From contig NC_092636.1 in assembly GCF_039555335.1 (NCBI RefSeq), positions 52,693,706-52,757,705 on the forward strand: 64,000 nt of DNA, written 5' to 3'. A program made the translations under genes and the position numbers. The DNA comes from Amphiura filiformis. Its lineage: Eukaryota > Echinodermata > Ophiuroidea > Amphilepidida > Amphiuridae. The notes under the pieces are model-generated. The model was not told where the DNA came from, searched no databases, and worked only from the letters and a program-made list of their open reading frames with translations. Shown here one piece after another: positions 47,992-59,334 of the stretch (position 1 is its first letter; each line of letters starts with the position of its first letter).

Positions 47992-48075
47992 CTATCTCCT
48001 TGTTGGCTGATGAGATGGTGACGGACCCATTCTTGGCTGGTGAGACGGTGATGGACCTATTCTCTCAAATGTTTT
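47992..48075 (-). CDS. pdzd11: PDZD11-like protein, coding exon 6 (C-terminus)
   Basis: Encodes residues 135-161 and the stop TAG (47994-47992): KTFERIGPSPSHQPRMGPSP, then SHQPTRR. It contains a 30-bp tandem duplication giving two R(I/M)GPSPSHQP blocks. The position matches the basic tail after the PDZ domain of PDZD11, but the sequence is lineage-specific. The chosen acceptor is GATACCAG|AAAACA, which keeps phase 0. An AG eight bases upstream (TTCAG|GATACC, exon from 48083) would instead give DTRKHLRE and a stop, so tandem acceptors may make two C-termini. Confidence 0.7.
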   Translation of the reverse strand, partial: KTFERIGPSPSHQPRMGPSPSHQPTRR

Positions 48076-48574
48076 CTGGTATCCTGAACATTTATAAAAG
48101 TGAAAGAAATATATTAATAAGGGGTATGAAGGAATAAATGTTGCATTCTTAAAGTCGGTTGAGTGCTTTAAATCAAAGTTTTCTCAGGAGGCAACCCTCA
48201 CAGTACCAATGCCCCCACCTTGTCATATTTTATCACCTTATTGCAGACACACACATTTTTATTTCTGCTGCGGACTGCTATGAGTTTTTACCACTGAGTG
48301 CAGATTGACCCTACAACCCCAACTGTGGACGTTATTTGTAATGCACTGCGATGCCATTTTCCATCTTTTAACATTATCCAGCAAGCATGGACAATCACAG
48401 TTGAGTTTGACCAATGTCACACAATTTATTATGTGCATGGCCTAGATTGACAGTGTTTACAAAGCACACGAACAAAGGCACACACCCCTACCTACCAGTA
48501 CCAACACCAGCAAATTGCAAAGATAATTTTTGAGAAACCTAATTTGAGAGCAAAGTTATCAAATCACAACTTAC

Positions 48575-48634
48575 CAAAAGGGAAGTACTGAGACGTATGT
48601 CTACTTCATTGCAAGATTTCAGCACTTTTACAGC
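48575..48634 (-). CDS. pdzd11: PDZD11-like protein, coding exon 5
   Basis: Twenty codons, AVKVLKSCNEVDIRLSTSLL (residues 115-134): the second alpha helix and last beta strand of the PDZ fold. It lines up with the KAVEILKTAREISMRVR segment of vertebrate PDZD11. The acceptor is GAAATTCCAG and the donor is TTTTG|GTAAGT; both junctions are phase 0. The FFPYNY that follows in vertebrates is not seen here. Confidence 0.85.
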
Positions 48635-49460
48635 CTGGAATTTCAATATCGATATGAAAGGAAAAACAATTAGAACCAAATGCAGAACTGCCCTTCATAA
48701 AAACTGAAAGGGACCCTGGATTTTAATTGGAGATCCCTCAACCCTTTTGTACACAACATGCTTAGATCATCTTCAGGGTCAAAAAAATTCAGTGAGAATC
48801 CAAGATTCTATTCAAAGATAAGATTTTCGTAAACAGATTTGCATGAATCAATGTTGATTCTTGCAAACTTTTGGAGTTTACACAGAGGTTGATTGGCAAG
48901 AATGGAATGATTCCCACAAAATTACTCTGCAAGAATCAAGATTGATTCAACACAGTGGAACAAAATTGTGAACCTGAACTTCATGACAAAGGCTTAGATG
49001 GCCAGCAAAAACGTGGCTTACTTTTGAGGCCTGACACAGTCATTGTCATTCGAGCATCTCAGTCTAGTAAAAAATTAGAATATTTTCTTTAGAATATTTT
49101 GTCCTGAATGACAGAGAAATAACCATATCAAAAGTTAGTTTTTTGTAGCAAGAGCCTGTGTTGATTTTTCATGTGGATTTCTACCGTGGGACAGACATGG
49201 TCGGTCTGGATCTTTTTTTTTTTCTGGAAGAGGCTAAATGACCCTAAAAAATCCCTGTAAGTGAAAATCTTTTGCCAACATAATTTGAAAATTGTCTGCA
49301 TTAAAAAACAAATTCAGTCAAAATCAATCCACTTTGGCCAAAAAAACAGCTTTTTCTTATTTCATACAGCTAAAAAGAATCCCAAAAATGCAAAATACGG
49401 GTTGGTTGAGCCTGTACAACAGGTTTATTTTGTTGCCTTATGTATCACTATTAGACTTAC

Positions 49461-49559
49461 TTCATCATGAGTTAGTGTGGTAAAATCTATGCCATTGACA
49501 GTTAATATCATATCACCTGGTTTCATCCCTACACGGGCAGCACTGGACTCTGGTAATAC
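49461..49559 (-). CDS. pdzd11: PDZD11-like protein, coding exon 4 (PDZ core)
   Basis: Thirty-three codons (residues 82-114): VLPESSAARVGMKPGDMILT followed by VNGIDFTTLTHDE. This is the PDZ core with the typical A-x-x-x-G-(L/M)-x-x-G-D-x-(I/V)-L-x-V-N-G pattern. It aligns without gaps to the vertebrate PDZD11 PDZ domain. The acceptor is GCATTTTTAG and the donor GAA|GTAAGT; both are phase 0. Confidence 0.92.
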
Positions 49560-50598
49560 CTAAAAATGCAATCAAAATACATTTTGTTCAACCTATAAAT
49601 AGCAAAAGTTATTTGGTTTTGCTACTATGTGCGACAATGTCCAACTTACACTGGCGGATATTTACATAAGCATGCGTCAGTCACACAATACACAAAGCGC
49701 AAATAGTGTAGGCGCTGTTCCCAAAAGCAGTTTAAAATTTTGGCTAGAAAAAGGGGTGACTGATATACCAAATGGTCAAAAATGTGGCCCATGTTTGTGG
49801 CACTTAGTCTATTTTGTAGTGTCATTTGTACATTGTACTGAAATATATCCCCTATGCAATATTTTGAAGACATTCGTAGGATTTTGTGAAAGAAGGGCTG
49901 AAACAACCTTAAGAATAATGAACTGTGGTCTTAAAGTGCATGAGCATGTCGAACTGGGGTCTTAATGCACTGCAATACATACACTTGCTTTGTAAATATT
50001 AATGTGTGTCCTCTTGCGGAAAACCCTTGGCTATTGCAAATAGCTGATGATAAACTCTTGATCCCAAGGCATGGTCATCATATACACCAAGTCATTTTGA
50101 CATTCTTCAGATAATATTTTGTAATTGAATCTTTAAAAATACAAAATTCATGTAGGCCTGTATTAATTTTAAAATCATTTTTGCAAAGCAAGGTTTATAT
50201 TTTGAAGACATTTGGACATGGAAACAGGAAGGTCCCTGTAATGAACTTTGACAGCAAACATATGAACACCCACCACAGATACTGCTGGTCAAAAAGGAAA
50301 TCCTGTACCACTACTCATGCAAATCAATTAAAACCTATCCATTTTGAGTTGAAGATTCATGAAATAGTTTTGACAAATCTAAAATAAAACACCAGTCACA
50401 ATAATCTGATGAAGTCCATAGATGTGGTGATGAAATATTAAAACTTAGTCGCTATTTTGTTGAGGACTGTTTTATCATTCATTTTACCATATAAAAACTT
50501 TCAGCACGTTATTTTGAAAGTAACAATTATTTTAAACCTGCTCTGTGATTTCATTTGCAAACAATGAAAGTTGAAAATATGCAACAATTAAATCTTAC

Positions 50599-50655
50599 CT
50601 TTGAAACAAAAATATTACATCTGTGCTCTTGACCTCCACGAATGTTAAATCCAAG
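50599..50655 (-). CDS. pdzd11: PDZD11-like protein, coding exon 3 (carboxylate-binding loop)
   Basis: Nineteen codons (63-81): LGFNIRGGQEHRCNIFVSK. LGFNIRGG is identical to the ligand-binding loop and strand of vertebrate PDZD11, and IFVSK matches IFISK. The acceptor is GTCTTTGCCAG and the donor AAAG|GTAAGA; both are phase 0. The residue before the loop is Gln from exon 2, as in PDZD11. Confidence 0.93.
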
Positions 50656-50878
50656 CTGGCAAAGACAGAATACAGAAGAGTCCAAAATAAATGAATGAAA
50701 TATGTCATTTATACCACACTAATCCTGAACAGTTTCAGCACTCTTCAAATAAATATGAGCTATCGGATCTATTTTAATCTTTTAACAAGGTACATTGTGA
50801 TAGTGCTACAACCTCTCTGCACATACTGGGGAGTAAAAGATTGATGAAGCCCTATTTATTTACTAAATTAATTTTGTT

Positions 50879-51050
50879 GTGGCCTAGTGGTTAGAGCGTC
50901 CGCCTCACGATTGGGAGGTCACAGGTTTGAATCCCGGCCGGGCCATGCCAAAGGCTTTAAAAAATGGTACCGCGCCACCCAATGGGCCGAAAGGCTTGGG
51001 AAGGATTTAACTTTTTAACTTTATGGAGCGTGAGGTTAAAAATATCGATT
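50879..51050 (+). mobile_element. tRNA-derived SINE in a PDZD11 intron
   Basis: The head GTGGCCTAGTGGTTAGAGCG carries a good Pol III A box (TAGTGGTTAGAGCG). GGTTTGAATCCCGGCCGGGC carries the B box (GGTTTGAATCC), about 30 bp further on. Together they form a ~70-nt tRNA-like domain, followed by a tRNA-unrelated body (CAATGGGCCGAAAGGCTTGG). It lies opposite to the direction of the host gene. The 3' end is not exactly placed. Confidence 0.8.
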
Positions 51051-51594
51051 TTGTGTCTTGCATATTAGACATCAATGTTAGTTTGATCTAATTCTGGTTT
51101 CTTTCAAGACAGGGTTAGGTGGGACCAAATTCGTGCTAATTTACATGTGTACAGGGCTGCATCAATCTGATGGTTTGTTATCCTACAGTAGCTTATTACA
51201 ATCCCCTTACAACTAATACACCTGTGTGTGGTGAGGCAAGTTAGTTAAAGTCAATTTCCCAAGTAAAACACAGGTAGGCATCGCTGGAAGTCAAATTGCC
51301 AGTGTTGAGGTGCCTTAAACTGCTGTGCAATCTTGCCTATTAAACTGGTTGTTGTTTGTTTGTTTGTTTTATTTCTTCTTTAACCTGGGACGCTCAATCA
51401 GTCAAAAATGTAGTTGATCACCTTGAGGCCCATGGTCAAAATCAAAACAATGCATAATCTGATACTGAGATGGTTGAGGATATGAAGAAGCATTCAAGAG
51501 GGAGAGGTTACATAGATTTAGGACCAAAGCAGCATACAGGAAACATAAATTAAAGACAGCCCTGAACAGAAAGTCACAAAGTTGGGAAAGAGGC

Positions 51595-51730
51595 AAGGAA
51601 AACAAAGATGGAGAGAGGTAGAGAAAGCAACAGAGAGGGGGAGAAGGGAGAGCCAGACAGATACAGAGAGAGAGCCAGACAGATGCACAGATACACTGAC
51701 AGAGAGAGGGAGGGGAAGAGAGACTGAGAA
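51595..51730. repeat. Purine-rich GAGA low-complexity tract
   Basis: Near-continuous purine runs (GAGAGAGG, AGAGAGAGCC) with a repeated GAGAGCCAGACAGAT. It translates into spurious Arg/Glu or Ser/Leu frames. Confidence 0.75.
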
Positions 51731-52019
51731 CAGGGTTCCCACACCCACAAATTCAAGGACTTTTCAAGGACTTTCAAGATCCAAAAGCATGATTTTCAAC
51801 GACTTACCACAACACAAAAATCATGATGCAGCTCTCCGTGCGGCAAGTATTAACGAAAGTGAAAGCTCCTCGCAGTCCGCAAATTTTGTCGAAATTATAC
51901 TTGAGGTAAAATTCCAATTTTCAAGGACTTATAAGGACCTTGTGCAAATTTCCAGGACTTTCAAGGCCTTGAAAAGGTGTTTTCAAATTCAAGGACTTTC
52001 AAGGACTGTGTGAACCCTG
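51731..52019. mobile_element. 289-bp hAT-like MITE with TTCAAGGACTT boxes
   Basis: Starts CAGGGTTCCCACAC and ends inverted as GTGTGAACCCTG, flanked by TGAGAA on both sides (51725-51730, 52020-52025). The subterminal regions repeat CAAGGACTTTCAAGG-type boxes. CAGGG ends and a short duplication suggest hAT, though only 6 bp of duplication are visible. It lies just downstream of PDZD11 exon 2, inside the intron. Confidence 0.7.
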
Positions 52020-52072
52020 TGAGAAAGGACAGAAGGACATGTGGTTATAACTTAATAAAATTATATAAATAC

Positions 52073-52159
52073 CTGTTCTGAGTTCCTGGATCTTCTGAAT
52101 TTAACAGACCTCAAAAGAAATTGTGTCAAGTTGTTGTCATAATCTGGATGACCAGTTCT
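52073..52159 (-). CDS. pdzd11: PDZD11-like protein, coding exon 2
   Basis: Twenty-nine codons (34-62): RTGHPDYDNNLTQFLLRSVK then FRRSRNSEQ. HPDYDNNLTQFL matches the HPDYNNELTQFL signature just ahead of the PDZ domain in vertebrate PDZD11. The acceptor is TAATTACAG and the donor CAG|GTATTT; both are phase 0. Confidence 0.92.
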
Positions 52160-52762
52160 CTGTAATTAGATAAACAGAATAAACACATCCAGAAACAGTT
52201 CAAAATGTATGAGAATTCTGAAATTTTACCCTTTTTTCCAAATTCTCTCAAAAACAGAAGTTAACCTAAAGATTTAATGGTGTTGCCATTTTTGTTGTTG
52301 TTGTTATTATGCCTCTGCGATTTGTATTGATTGATCGTCTTGACGCTCTGAAAACGGGAGTAAACATGCATGAAAATCGCTTTTCTACAAAAGCAAATTC
52401 AGCTTAACACATCAAAATGACCAACCTCAGCCACAATGAAACTGACAAAGTGTCACACATTGGTAACATCTCATAGACACTGGAATTAAAGAGCCATTGT
52501 CTTTGTTTTACCCAACTTTTATCTGGCAGTGAAAACTAATATTTTGTGGAGAAAAATAAAAATCTATTTTATAAGGAAATGTTACAATGGCTTTAAGAAT
52601 ATCTAGTACACTGGCTTCCCTCTTTTTACCTAGATACGTGAAATACTAAATGAAGACATATTTAATAGCCATTTTAAGCCCTAGGTAATTCCTTGCAAAA
52701 TGTAGGTTTAATTTGATTAAAATTTGTATGATATTTTTATTTGAATTGAAGTGTTTAAGAAT

Positions 52763-52907
52763 GAGAATAAAGGTATTGTTTTTTGCTGCTGTCGTGCATC
52801 TATCGTCTCATTTCGCCGAGTTGTTTTACGCCAAAAATAATGATGTCGCCCGTGTTATATGAGACGATAGATGCACTCCAGGGGCTACAAACAATACCTT
52901 TATTCTC
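52763..52907. mobile_element. ~145-bp palindromic MITE beside PDZD11 exon 1
   Basis: Ends GAGAATAAAGGTATTGT and the inverse ACAATACCTTTATTCTC. Inner arms TGCATCTATCGTCTCAT and ATGAGACGATAGATGCA are fully complementary. It lies only 42 bp from the donor of PDZD11 exon 1. Confidence 0.8.
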
Positions 52908-52949
52908 TAATTCACATGCTGATGGACAGATTACATAAGGTCTATCTAC

Positions 52950-53048
52950 CTCTGTTTGTGGTAACCATGGTGGAGGATGTTCATAGGTTGGTAACTCAAC
53001 ACGAATCTGGTATCTATGGTGATGATGCCGAGTAGTCATTCCATTCAT
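52950..53048 (-). CDS. pdzd11: PDZD11-like PDZ-domain protein, coding exon 1
   Basis: First coding exon of a six-exon, 161-aa protein; all junctions are phase 0. PDZD11 (PISP/AIPP1) is a small cytoplasmic single-PDZ scaffold that binds C-termini of membrane transporters such as plasma-membrane Ca2+-ATPases and copper ATPase ATP7A, and the WW domains of PLEKHA proteins. This exon gives residues 1-33: MNGMTTRHHHHRYQI, then RVELPTYEHPPPWLPQTE. LPTYEHPPPWLP matches LPAYENPPAWIP, the proline-rich N-terminal PLEKHA-binding segment. A second Met at codon 4 could also start. The donor is GAG|GTAGAT. An acceptor-like TATATTTGCAG 14-24 bp before the ATG suggests a 5' UTR intron. Confidence 0.88.
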
Positions 53049-53271
53049 TATTTATGCAAATCTGCAAATATAGCAAAATCAATGAATCATTTATGAAAAG
53101 GATGACAATGATTATGTTATTAGTACAAGGCCTGCTATCATGACCACCATATTACTATGAATATGAATATTATACATCATCTACATGTAGCCCATGTACA
53201 TTTAACTGTATGTCAGGTGTAATCAACCTCCTCTGGCATAATCATGGAGGCAACACCCCACACCCACTAGT

Positions 53272-53798
53272 CAGCCCTTGAATTAAGGATCTGAAGGGGC
53301 ACAGCAACTTGTTTAGGGCAAGTTGATAATTGCCTTGGATTTTCACTGAAAAGGCAAGGCAGCACGACAGTTTGTAATATTTCAAGAGGGCATCACGGCA
53401 ACTGTTGAAAATTTGAGAAGGGCATCAAGGCAATTTTTCAAAAGCGAATAGATGCATTGCTGTCAGCTGAATTCGACACCAAAGTAAAATTCTACTCTCA
53501 ACTTTACACTAAAACTATTAAACCTGATTGCTCAAAAAACCTGGGTTACGATGCTCAAAATAGCGATCGTGTTCAAGATTTTCTATTTAATTTTCCACAA
53601 TTTTTCGGGGTTTTAACCAGTATACTTGTTAAAATGATTTATAATGAAGGGGCAGGGCTGGGGCACATACGGCAACTTCATTAGAGGGCACGGTAAGTGA
53701 CTGCTGTCGGTAAAGGACATATTTTGAGGGCATTGCGGCAGTGGGGGTGGGCACCCACGGCAATATGCCGTCGGTGCTGTGGGTTAATTCGAGGGCTG
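53272..53798. mobile_element. 527-bp hAT-type element upstream of PDZD11
   Basis: Ends CAGCCCTTGAATTAA and the inverse TTAATTCGAGGGCTG. Flanks CCACTAGT and CCACCAGT match at 7 of 8 bases, the size expected for hAT. The inside repeats GGGCA...CGGCAA motifs (GGGCATCACGGCAACT). Coding capacity lost. Confidence 0.75.
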
Positions 53799-53900
53799 CC
53801 ACCAGTCAAATATATCATGGTAGACCTCAATGGAGTCATAAAGCCGCTCCGTAACCTCAAACCTCACAAGGCTACTGGGATACCCATTAAACCTGCTTAA

Positions 53901-54303
53901 AGGAAGTGTACGATAATCACAACATTATGTCTTATATGTTAGAAAAATAATTATCAAGCAAGAATCACATGGTTTTATTTTAAACAAACTCATATTGACC
54001 ATAATAACAAATAAAAACAGCCGGCTCTCAACACGCTATATTCAAAATACCGAAATTGTCTAGAGCAATGACATCATGGTTATTTGTGCTCATTTGTCGT
54101 CAGTCTTCGTTATATTATTGGGACGTCATTGCTCTATACAATTTTGGCGAGGGAATTTTCAAAAACGCCTGTTGAGAGCTGGCTGTTTTTATTTGTTTTA
54201 TGGTCAATATGAGATTGTTTAAAATAAAACCATGTGATTCATGCTTTTAATAATTATTTTTCTAACATACAAGACATAATGTTGTGATTGGCATACACTT
54301 CCT
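53901..54303. mobile_element. 403-bp palindromic element with TTAA duplication
   Basis: Ends AGGAAGTGTACGATAATCAC and the inverse GTGATTGGCATACACTTCCT, flanked by TTAA at 53897-53900 and 54304-54307. The arms are ~150 bp (CACAACATTATGTCTTATAT, ATGGTTTTATTTTAAACAAA and their inverses). TTAA fits piggyBac or Kolobok. No coding. Confidence 0.85.
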
Positions 54304-54620
54304 TTAAGATAACTGCAGAATATATTACACCTGCAATACATTATTGTCCCAGGCATCTCTGGACCAAGAAATGGTTGCTTCCCAATTATGGAAGAAAGAT
54401 AGTTGTTGCAACTACAGACCCAAGCTCCAGAAGGACATCCACTCACCATCTGTGTTTTGTGACACCTATCATGACTCAATCATGAGTTCATGTAACATGC
54501 CAAACTCTTCATGATGGCAGCATCCTGTGCAAACATATTTCATCACCTGCTGACAGTAAACATCTACCGTGCTGGAGGACCTCAACCATTAAGTCAACTG
54601 GGAAACCCAAATATTCAATG

Positions 54621-55117
54621 CCGGGGGGCACTCCAACTTTGCAGGTGACGCGTATGTAGGGCTGTTAAGACCCCTTTTTCAGCATCACTTTCACAAAAAG
54701 ACCCCATATTTTTTTTACGAACACATGCTCTGTCACCCGAACACCCCCTAATTTTCCATTTGATCTGTCACCCTTACAAGTTCAATTTGAACAGCAACTT
54801 TCATTTATTACTGAATTTGTTACTTATTTTGAAAAAACAAAGAAATTTGAAGGCATTTAGAACTAGAAATTCGATTTTCGAGGTTTCTGAGGCGCTGTTT
54901 CGGTTCTCACCCAAAGATTCCATTTTAAAAAAAGGTCATGTTCTCACCCAATGACCCCATATGTTTTACATTTTGCTCTCACCGAATGGCAAAAATCATG
55001 CTCTCACCCAATGACCCCATATTTTTTACATTTTGCTCTCACCGAATGCCCCTTAGTTGCGAAAGTGCCAGCCCTACACCTATATCCATTTCAAATTGAA
55101 GTGCCCCCCCTCCCCGG
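54621..55117. mobile_element. ~0.5-kb element with CCGGGGGGCACT ends
   Basis: Left end CCGGGGGGCACTCC and right end AGTGCCCCCCCTCCCCGG are inverted. Inside, CTCACCCAATGACCCCATAT repeats with TTTTACATTTTGCTCTCACC at about 54947 and 55005. The same motifs appear on the opposite strand at 14850-15080. Confidence 0.65.
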
Positions 55118-55122
55118 GTTTA

Positions 55123-57530
55123 ATGCTACCAAGTGCCAGTTGCTGGCCGGGTTGCTGGCATGAGATTCTGGCATAAAATGTTTGAAAATAGCCTCTATCC
55201 ATTGTCTGTTTAATATCAGTGGCCTGGATTTAGGATAGATTTCTCGATCAATCTGTTAAAGGTCCGTAACCCAATCGACAGCATCATTCCCCAAATTTTT
55301 CTTTGGTATCATATAATAGATCATAATTTTTCTCATTACAATCCTAAAATTTGACACTCCAAATCGATGTATTTCCTGAGAGAATATGCCAAAACAGGTG
55401 ACTTGTGGTTACCAAATTTCTGGATAGGTCTAATAAAATTTGGTGAATTAAAGATGTTTCACTCCGATACTAGTTCACCCAGAAAAGGTCAAAATAATAG
55501 AGGGTGTTATACTGATATACACATAAAAACAAAAATAAAGAAATACATATTGGGGGAAATAAATAAAAAGCATGACCTTATCTTGTCAAGCATGATATGA
55601 GGAACATGAAAACCAAAAAATAAAAAAATAATTAAAATAAATATAAAATAAAGATAGGCCTAACTTATTTTTTCATAAAAAGAAATCAGAAAATAAAAGT
55701 CAAATGTGAAATTTACATTTACACCTTAGGCAAAATTCAAAAAAGAATATTTCATGGGCGAATTAATATATAATCTCAGGCACACAATTGGGCTACTTGG
55801 CAAGCTCTTGCCGCTACTCAAATAACCTGGCTGCTACTTTCCTAAAATTGGGCTATACTTTGCAAAAGTCAGGTCACAGCAGTAGTTTGCCGATTTGGTT
55901 TAGAGTCTCTGAAGCTCCGAATTGCAATTACAAAGGGTATTGCGACCATTTATTGATCAGTCCGCAACTTCCCATTAAGTATGGTACCGGAAGTGCTTTT
56001 CTGCCCAATAGGGTGATTTGCGTTCTAAATGCTGGTATATGATCCGCTCAAATATCCAGTACTATTGGGCATTTATTTGAAAATTTAAAAATTGGGCTAC
56101 TTCAATGAGACTCCTTTACTGTGGCCTGGTGAGCCAGTGTGCTGCGCCTTGGCGCTGAAAAGTTTTGCAACACTGTGTGTTGATAGAGATAGAGCTTGGG
56201 AGTATAACTACTTTAGTCACTCAATTGTTGCCAAGTTTCAAATGTATTCAAACAATTCTCTGTGAAATTTATTTTGATGTTGATCTTGATGTAAAATGCT
56301 GATCAGCTCCTAATGGAACAACACTCAGCTTGGAAGAGGTGGATGAGCAGATTATTGACCTTTGAAGGATCTAAGGGCTTCAGTGACTTGTTTAGGATGA
56401 GCAATGTTGGTGATGTGCTGCAGAAGGTCGTAGCAATCATGACTGGCCTAGATGAACAAGGAGTGCTAAGTGAGCCTTGATGCAAGTGAAGGGTACCTGA
56501 AGATAGTTTGGTTTTGAACATTTAGTTGTAATTTCTGATTTCCTGGTAGCTGGTGATTGTTTCTGGAGGTAATTTTATATCAACCACAACCTGGCTGTTG
56601 ATGATCTTGTCATGGAAATAGGTGAGCCCTTCAGGGTTGGTGGTAGGCCATGTTGCTGAAGAAGGGTGAGTGACAGAAGTTGTATTGTCCCAGCTATAGT
56701 GGTAATTAAATGGCCAAAATAACCAGTGGGGTTTCTTTCACTTTCATGCTTTACCTTGTTATTTCAACCTAAAATCATGAAAATGGACAGCAACCCTTCC
56801 TGTCAGTAATTACTAGTAGTACTACTATTATTTCGGTGTTCAGTCTTTAAGGGGGTTTTATTCTTACATTGTAGGTATCCCAGACAAACCTTAGAACAAA
56901 CTACCCTACCACATTACCACGATACAAGAATTCAAGAATCAAGCAACCAACCACCTAAAGCAACTACAATAAATAGCATTCCGCATGTGCACAACCATTT
57001 CCTGTTCGTCTGGCTTCACCTGAAGCGTTGAGCAGTATTGCTACAGATACAGATAACACATTTGCTAGTCAGCCAAATTCGCCGAAAATGTCAATGCATA
57101 TTTACATAGAAATTTAAAACAACTGGTCAAGAAGGAAACCTACATAAATATGTTTTCTATACTTCACTTGACCCAAATATATGATTTTTTATGGTGATAA
57201 GACAATCGCACATGGAATTTTAGATGGATTTTGATAGCAGTTCCATTAAAAAAAGCTGCTATCATAATGAGACTAAGATCTAGAAACACCCCCGAAATGC
57301 CGTTTTGGGGAATTTTGCTAGCTGAATCTTTGTGATGAAAGTCAATCTTTGACAAGATGTAACTTTGCTACGGAAAGTGCTATGAAAAAAAGGTTTTCAG
57401 TTTTGGCTCAAGGGTAATATAAAATGATGCAGTTTGATGGCAAATTAAAATTTGAATTCATCTAGCATACCTACATGTTATACTATAGCTGCCTTGTGGA
57501 AGTACAGTGTTATTAGTAATAAGGGTTCAT
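55123..57530. other. Gene-free stretch upstream of PDZD11
   Basis: AT-rich, with no supported exon. It would be the large first intron if the non-coding exon near 59.5 kb is real. Confidence 0.35.
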
Positions 57531-57996
57531 ACCACTAAATCCGCGTGTGAAACGGTTTCCGGTAAAAGTTTATCACGACTATAGTCCCAACTTTGCATAA
57601 AAAATGTGCAAAATCGGTACAATATTAACAATTTTAGTGTTGCAAATCGTGTATTGCTAGAACTTGTGAATGTGATGTATACTAATTTGAACAGAAAACC
57701 CGAAAATTTGAGTGATGTTTACGATGATGAGCGCATGAACACACGAGGTCAAAACGCGGTTAGCAGTCAGACGTAAACACAGGAAAATCGGGTCTTTTTA
57801 TATAGCGCTATTTTCTCAAAAAGTAGACCTAAAATATGGTGTCATTTTCAGATATGTTATGCAGAATTTTGTTCTGATTAAAATGATATCAAATATATAT
57901 TTCAAAGTAAGACGTAACTTCGACTTATAGCCTAAAAGCGTGACCCCTGTTTTGCACGTAAAGTCTATGGAAAGCTATTTGGTGGCATGTACCCTT
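57531..57996. mobile_element. ~466-bp TIR element, family T, copy 1
   Basis: Starts AAGGGTTCATACCACTAAAT and ends inverted as GGTGGCATGTACCCTT. The body contains TTTATCACGACTATAGTCCC and GTGACCCCTGTTTTGCACGT. A nearly identical copy in the same orientation follows at 58861-59334. Confidence 0.75.
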
Positions 57997-58860
57997 TAAG
58001 GAGCAATTCCATGCGTTTTCCGTGCGTCTTTATCTATTTAAAATGCACACGAAGAAAAGAGGAGGGACATCAACAAGCGCGTTCATGGACGCCCGTCAGT
58101 TTTTTCGCTGTATGTGCGTTTGTCGCGAATAGGCCTGCTTTTATTTCCAATTTAATAAAAGTTACGATTTTGGTAGAAGTTTGAAACCTTTTGATATGAA
58201 TAAAGAAGAGTTTCAAAATATTGAAAACATTGTTTATTGGTGTTTAAATTACAAAGAAGTTTTTCAATTTCATTGTTATTTTTTTTTTTTTTTTTTGTCA
58301 TTTAAACTCAAGTTTTGGCCTTCAATTTTAATAAGATTACATAAAAATTAGATTTAAGATATTTAAGTTTCTAGTTTGCTTTATTTATACCACTGTCCAG
58401 TATTTTAAATTGTTATAACATTCAAAGTTTAATTTATATTAATATTTAATTTCAAATAACCATTCATTACATTTGCTTTTTGGACAAAACGGATTAAAAG
58501 TGAGGATGGAGGGGGGGTAGGCCTACTTAATTGACATTTCTTGTCTTTTTAAATATTCTGCAGGTACTGAGAATGTTTTAATTTTGAAGTTATGCACTTG
58601 CAAAAGATGTTCAAAGAACGTTTACTATTAACATCAATTAATATCTTCATGAAAATAGCAAATCAGCAACCATTGTGCATTCATGTGCATCAAAATGACG
58701 AAAAATGGCAATTGTCGGCTATCATGCTTGTGCTTGAAATCGGCATCCTGTTTAAAGTATGAAAGAAAATAACCCAAATTTTCTTACAATTAATTCAAAA
58801 TGTAGTGAAAAAGATAACAAAATCATTTTCAAGGCCTAAAAACGATGTTTTAGCCTCTTC
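57997..58860. other. Spacer between the two family T copies
   Basis: AT-rich; a T19 run at about 58279-58297. No coding or protein motif that would suggest an LTR retrotransposon interior. Confidence 0.45.
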
Positions 58861-59334
58861 AAGGGTTCATACCACTAAATCCGCTGTGTGAAGCGGTTTC
58901 CGGTAAAAGTTTATCACGACTATAGTCCCAACTTTGCATAAAAAATGTGCAAAATCGGTACAATATTAACAATTTTAGTGTTGCAAATCGTGTTTTGCTA
59001 GAACTTGTGAATGTGATCTCTACTAATTTGAACAGAAAACCCGAAAATTTGAGGGATGTTTACGATGATGAGCGCATGAACACACGAGGTCAAAACGCGG
59101 TTAGCAGTCAGACGTAAACACGGGAAAATCAGGTCTTTTTATATAGCGCTATTTTTCTCAAAAAGTAGACCTAAAATATGGTGTCATTTTCAGATATGTT
59201 ATGCAGAATTTTGTTCTGATTAAAATGATATCAAATATATATTTCAAAGTAAGACGTAACTCGACTTATAGCCTAAAACGTGACCCCTGTTTTGCACGTA
59301 AAGTCTATGGAAAGCTATTTGGTGGCATGTACCC
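58861..59334. mobile_element. ~474-bp TIR element, family T, copy 2
   Basis: Over nearly its whole length it matches 57531-57996, with a few substitutions and small indels. Same AAGGGTTCATACCAC start and GGTGGCATGTACCC end. The flanks differ from copy 1, so the copies look like separate insertions or a duplication whose edges match the element. Confidence 0.75.

Noticed and set aside
50879..50950. Functional tRNA gene.
   Set aside because: A and B boxes are present, but the arms do not pair well and an unrelated body follows, so it is a SINE head.
51582..52013. 143-codon frame on the + strand.
   Set aside because: Spans a purine tract and a hAT MITE inside an intron of the opposite-strand PDZD11-like gene.
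57531..59334. LTR retrotransposon suggested by two long direct repeats.
   Set aside because: Each repeat has its own inverted ends, and the interior lacks a primer-binding site and any coding trace.
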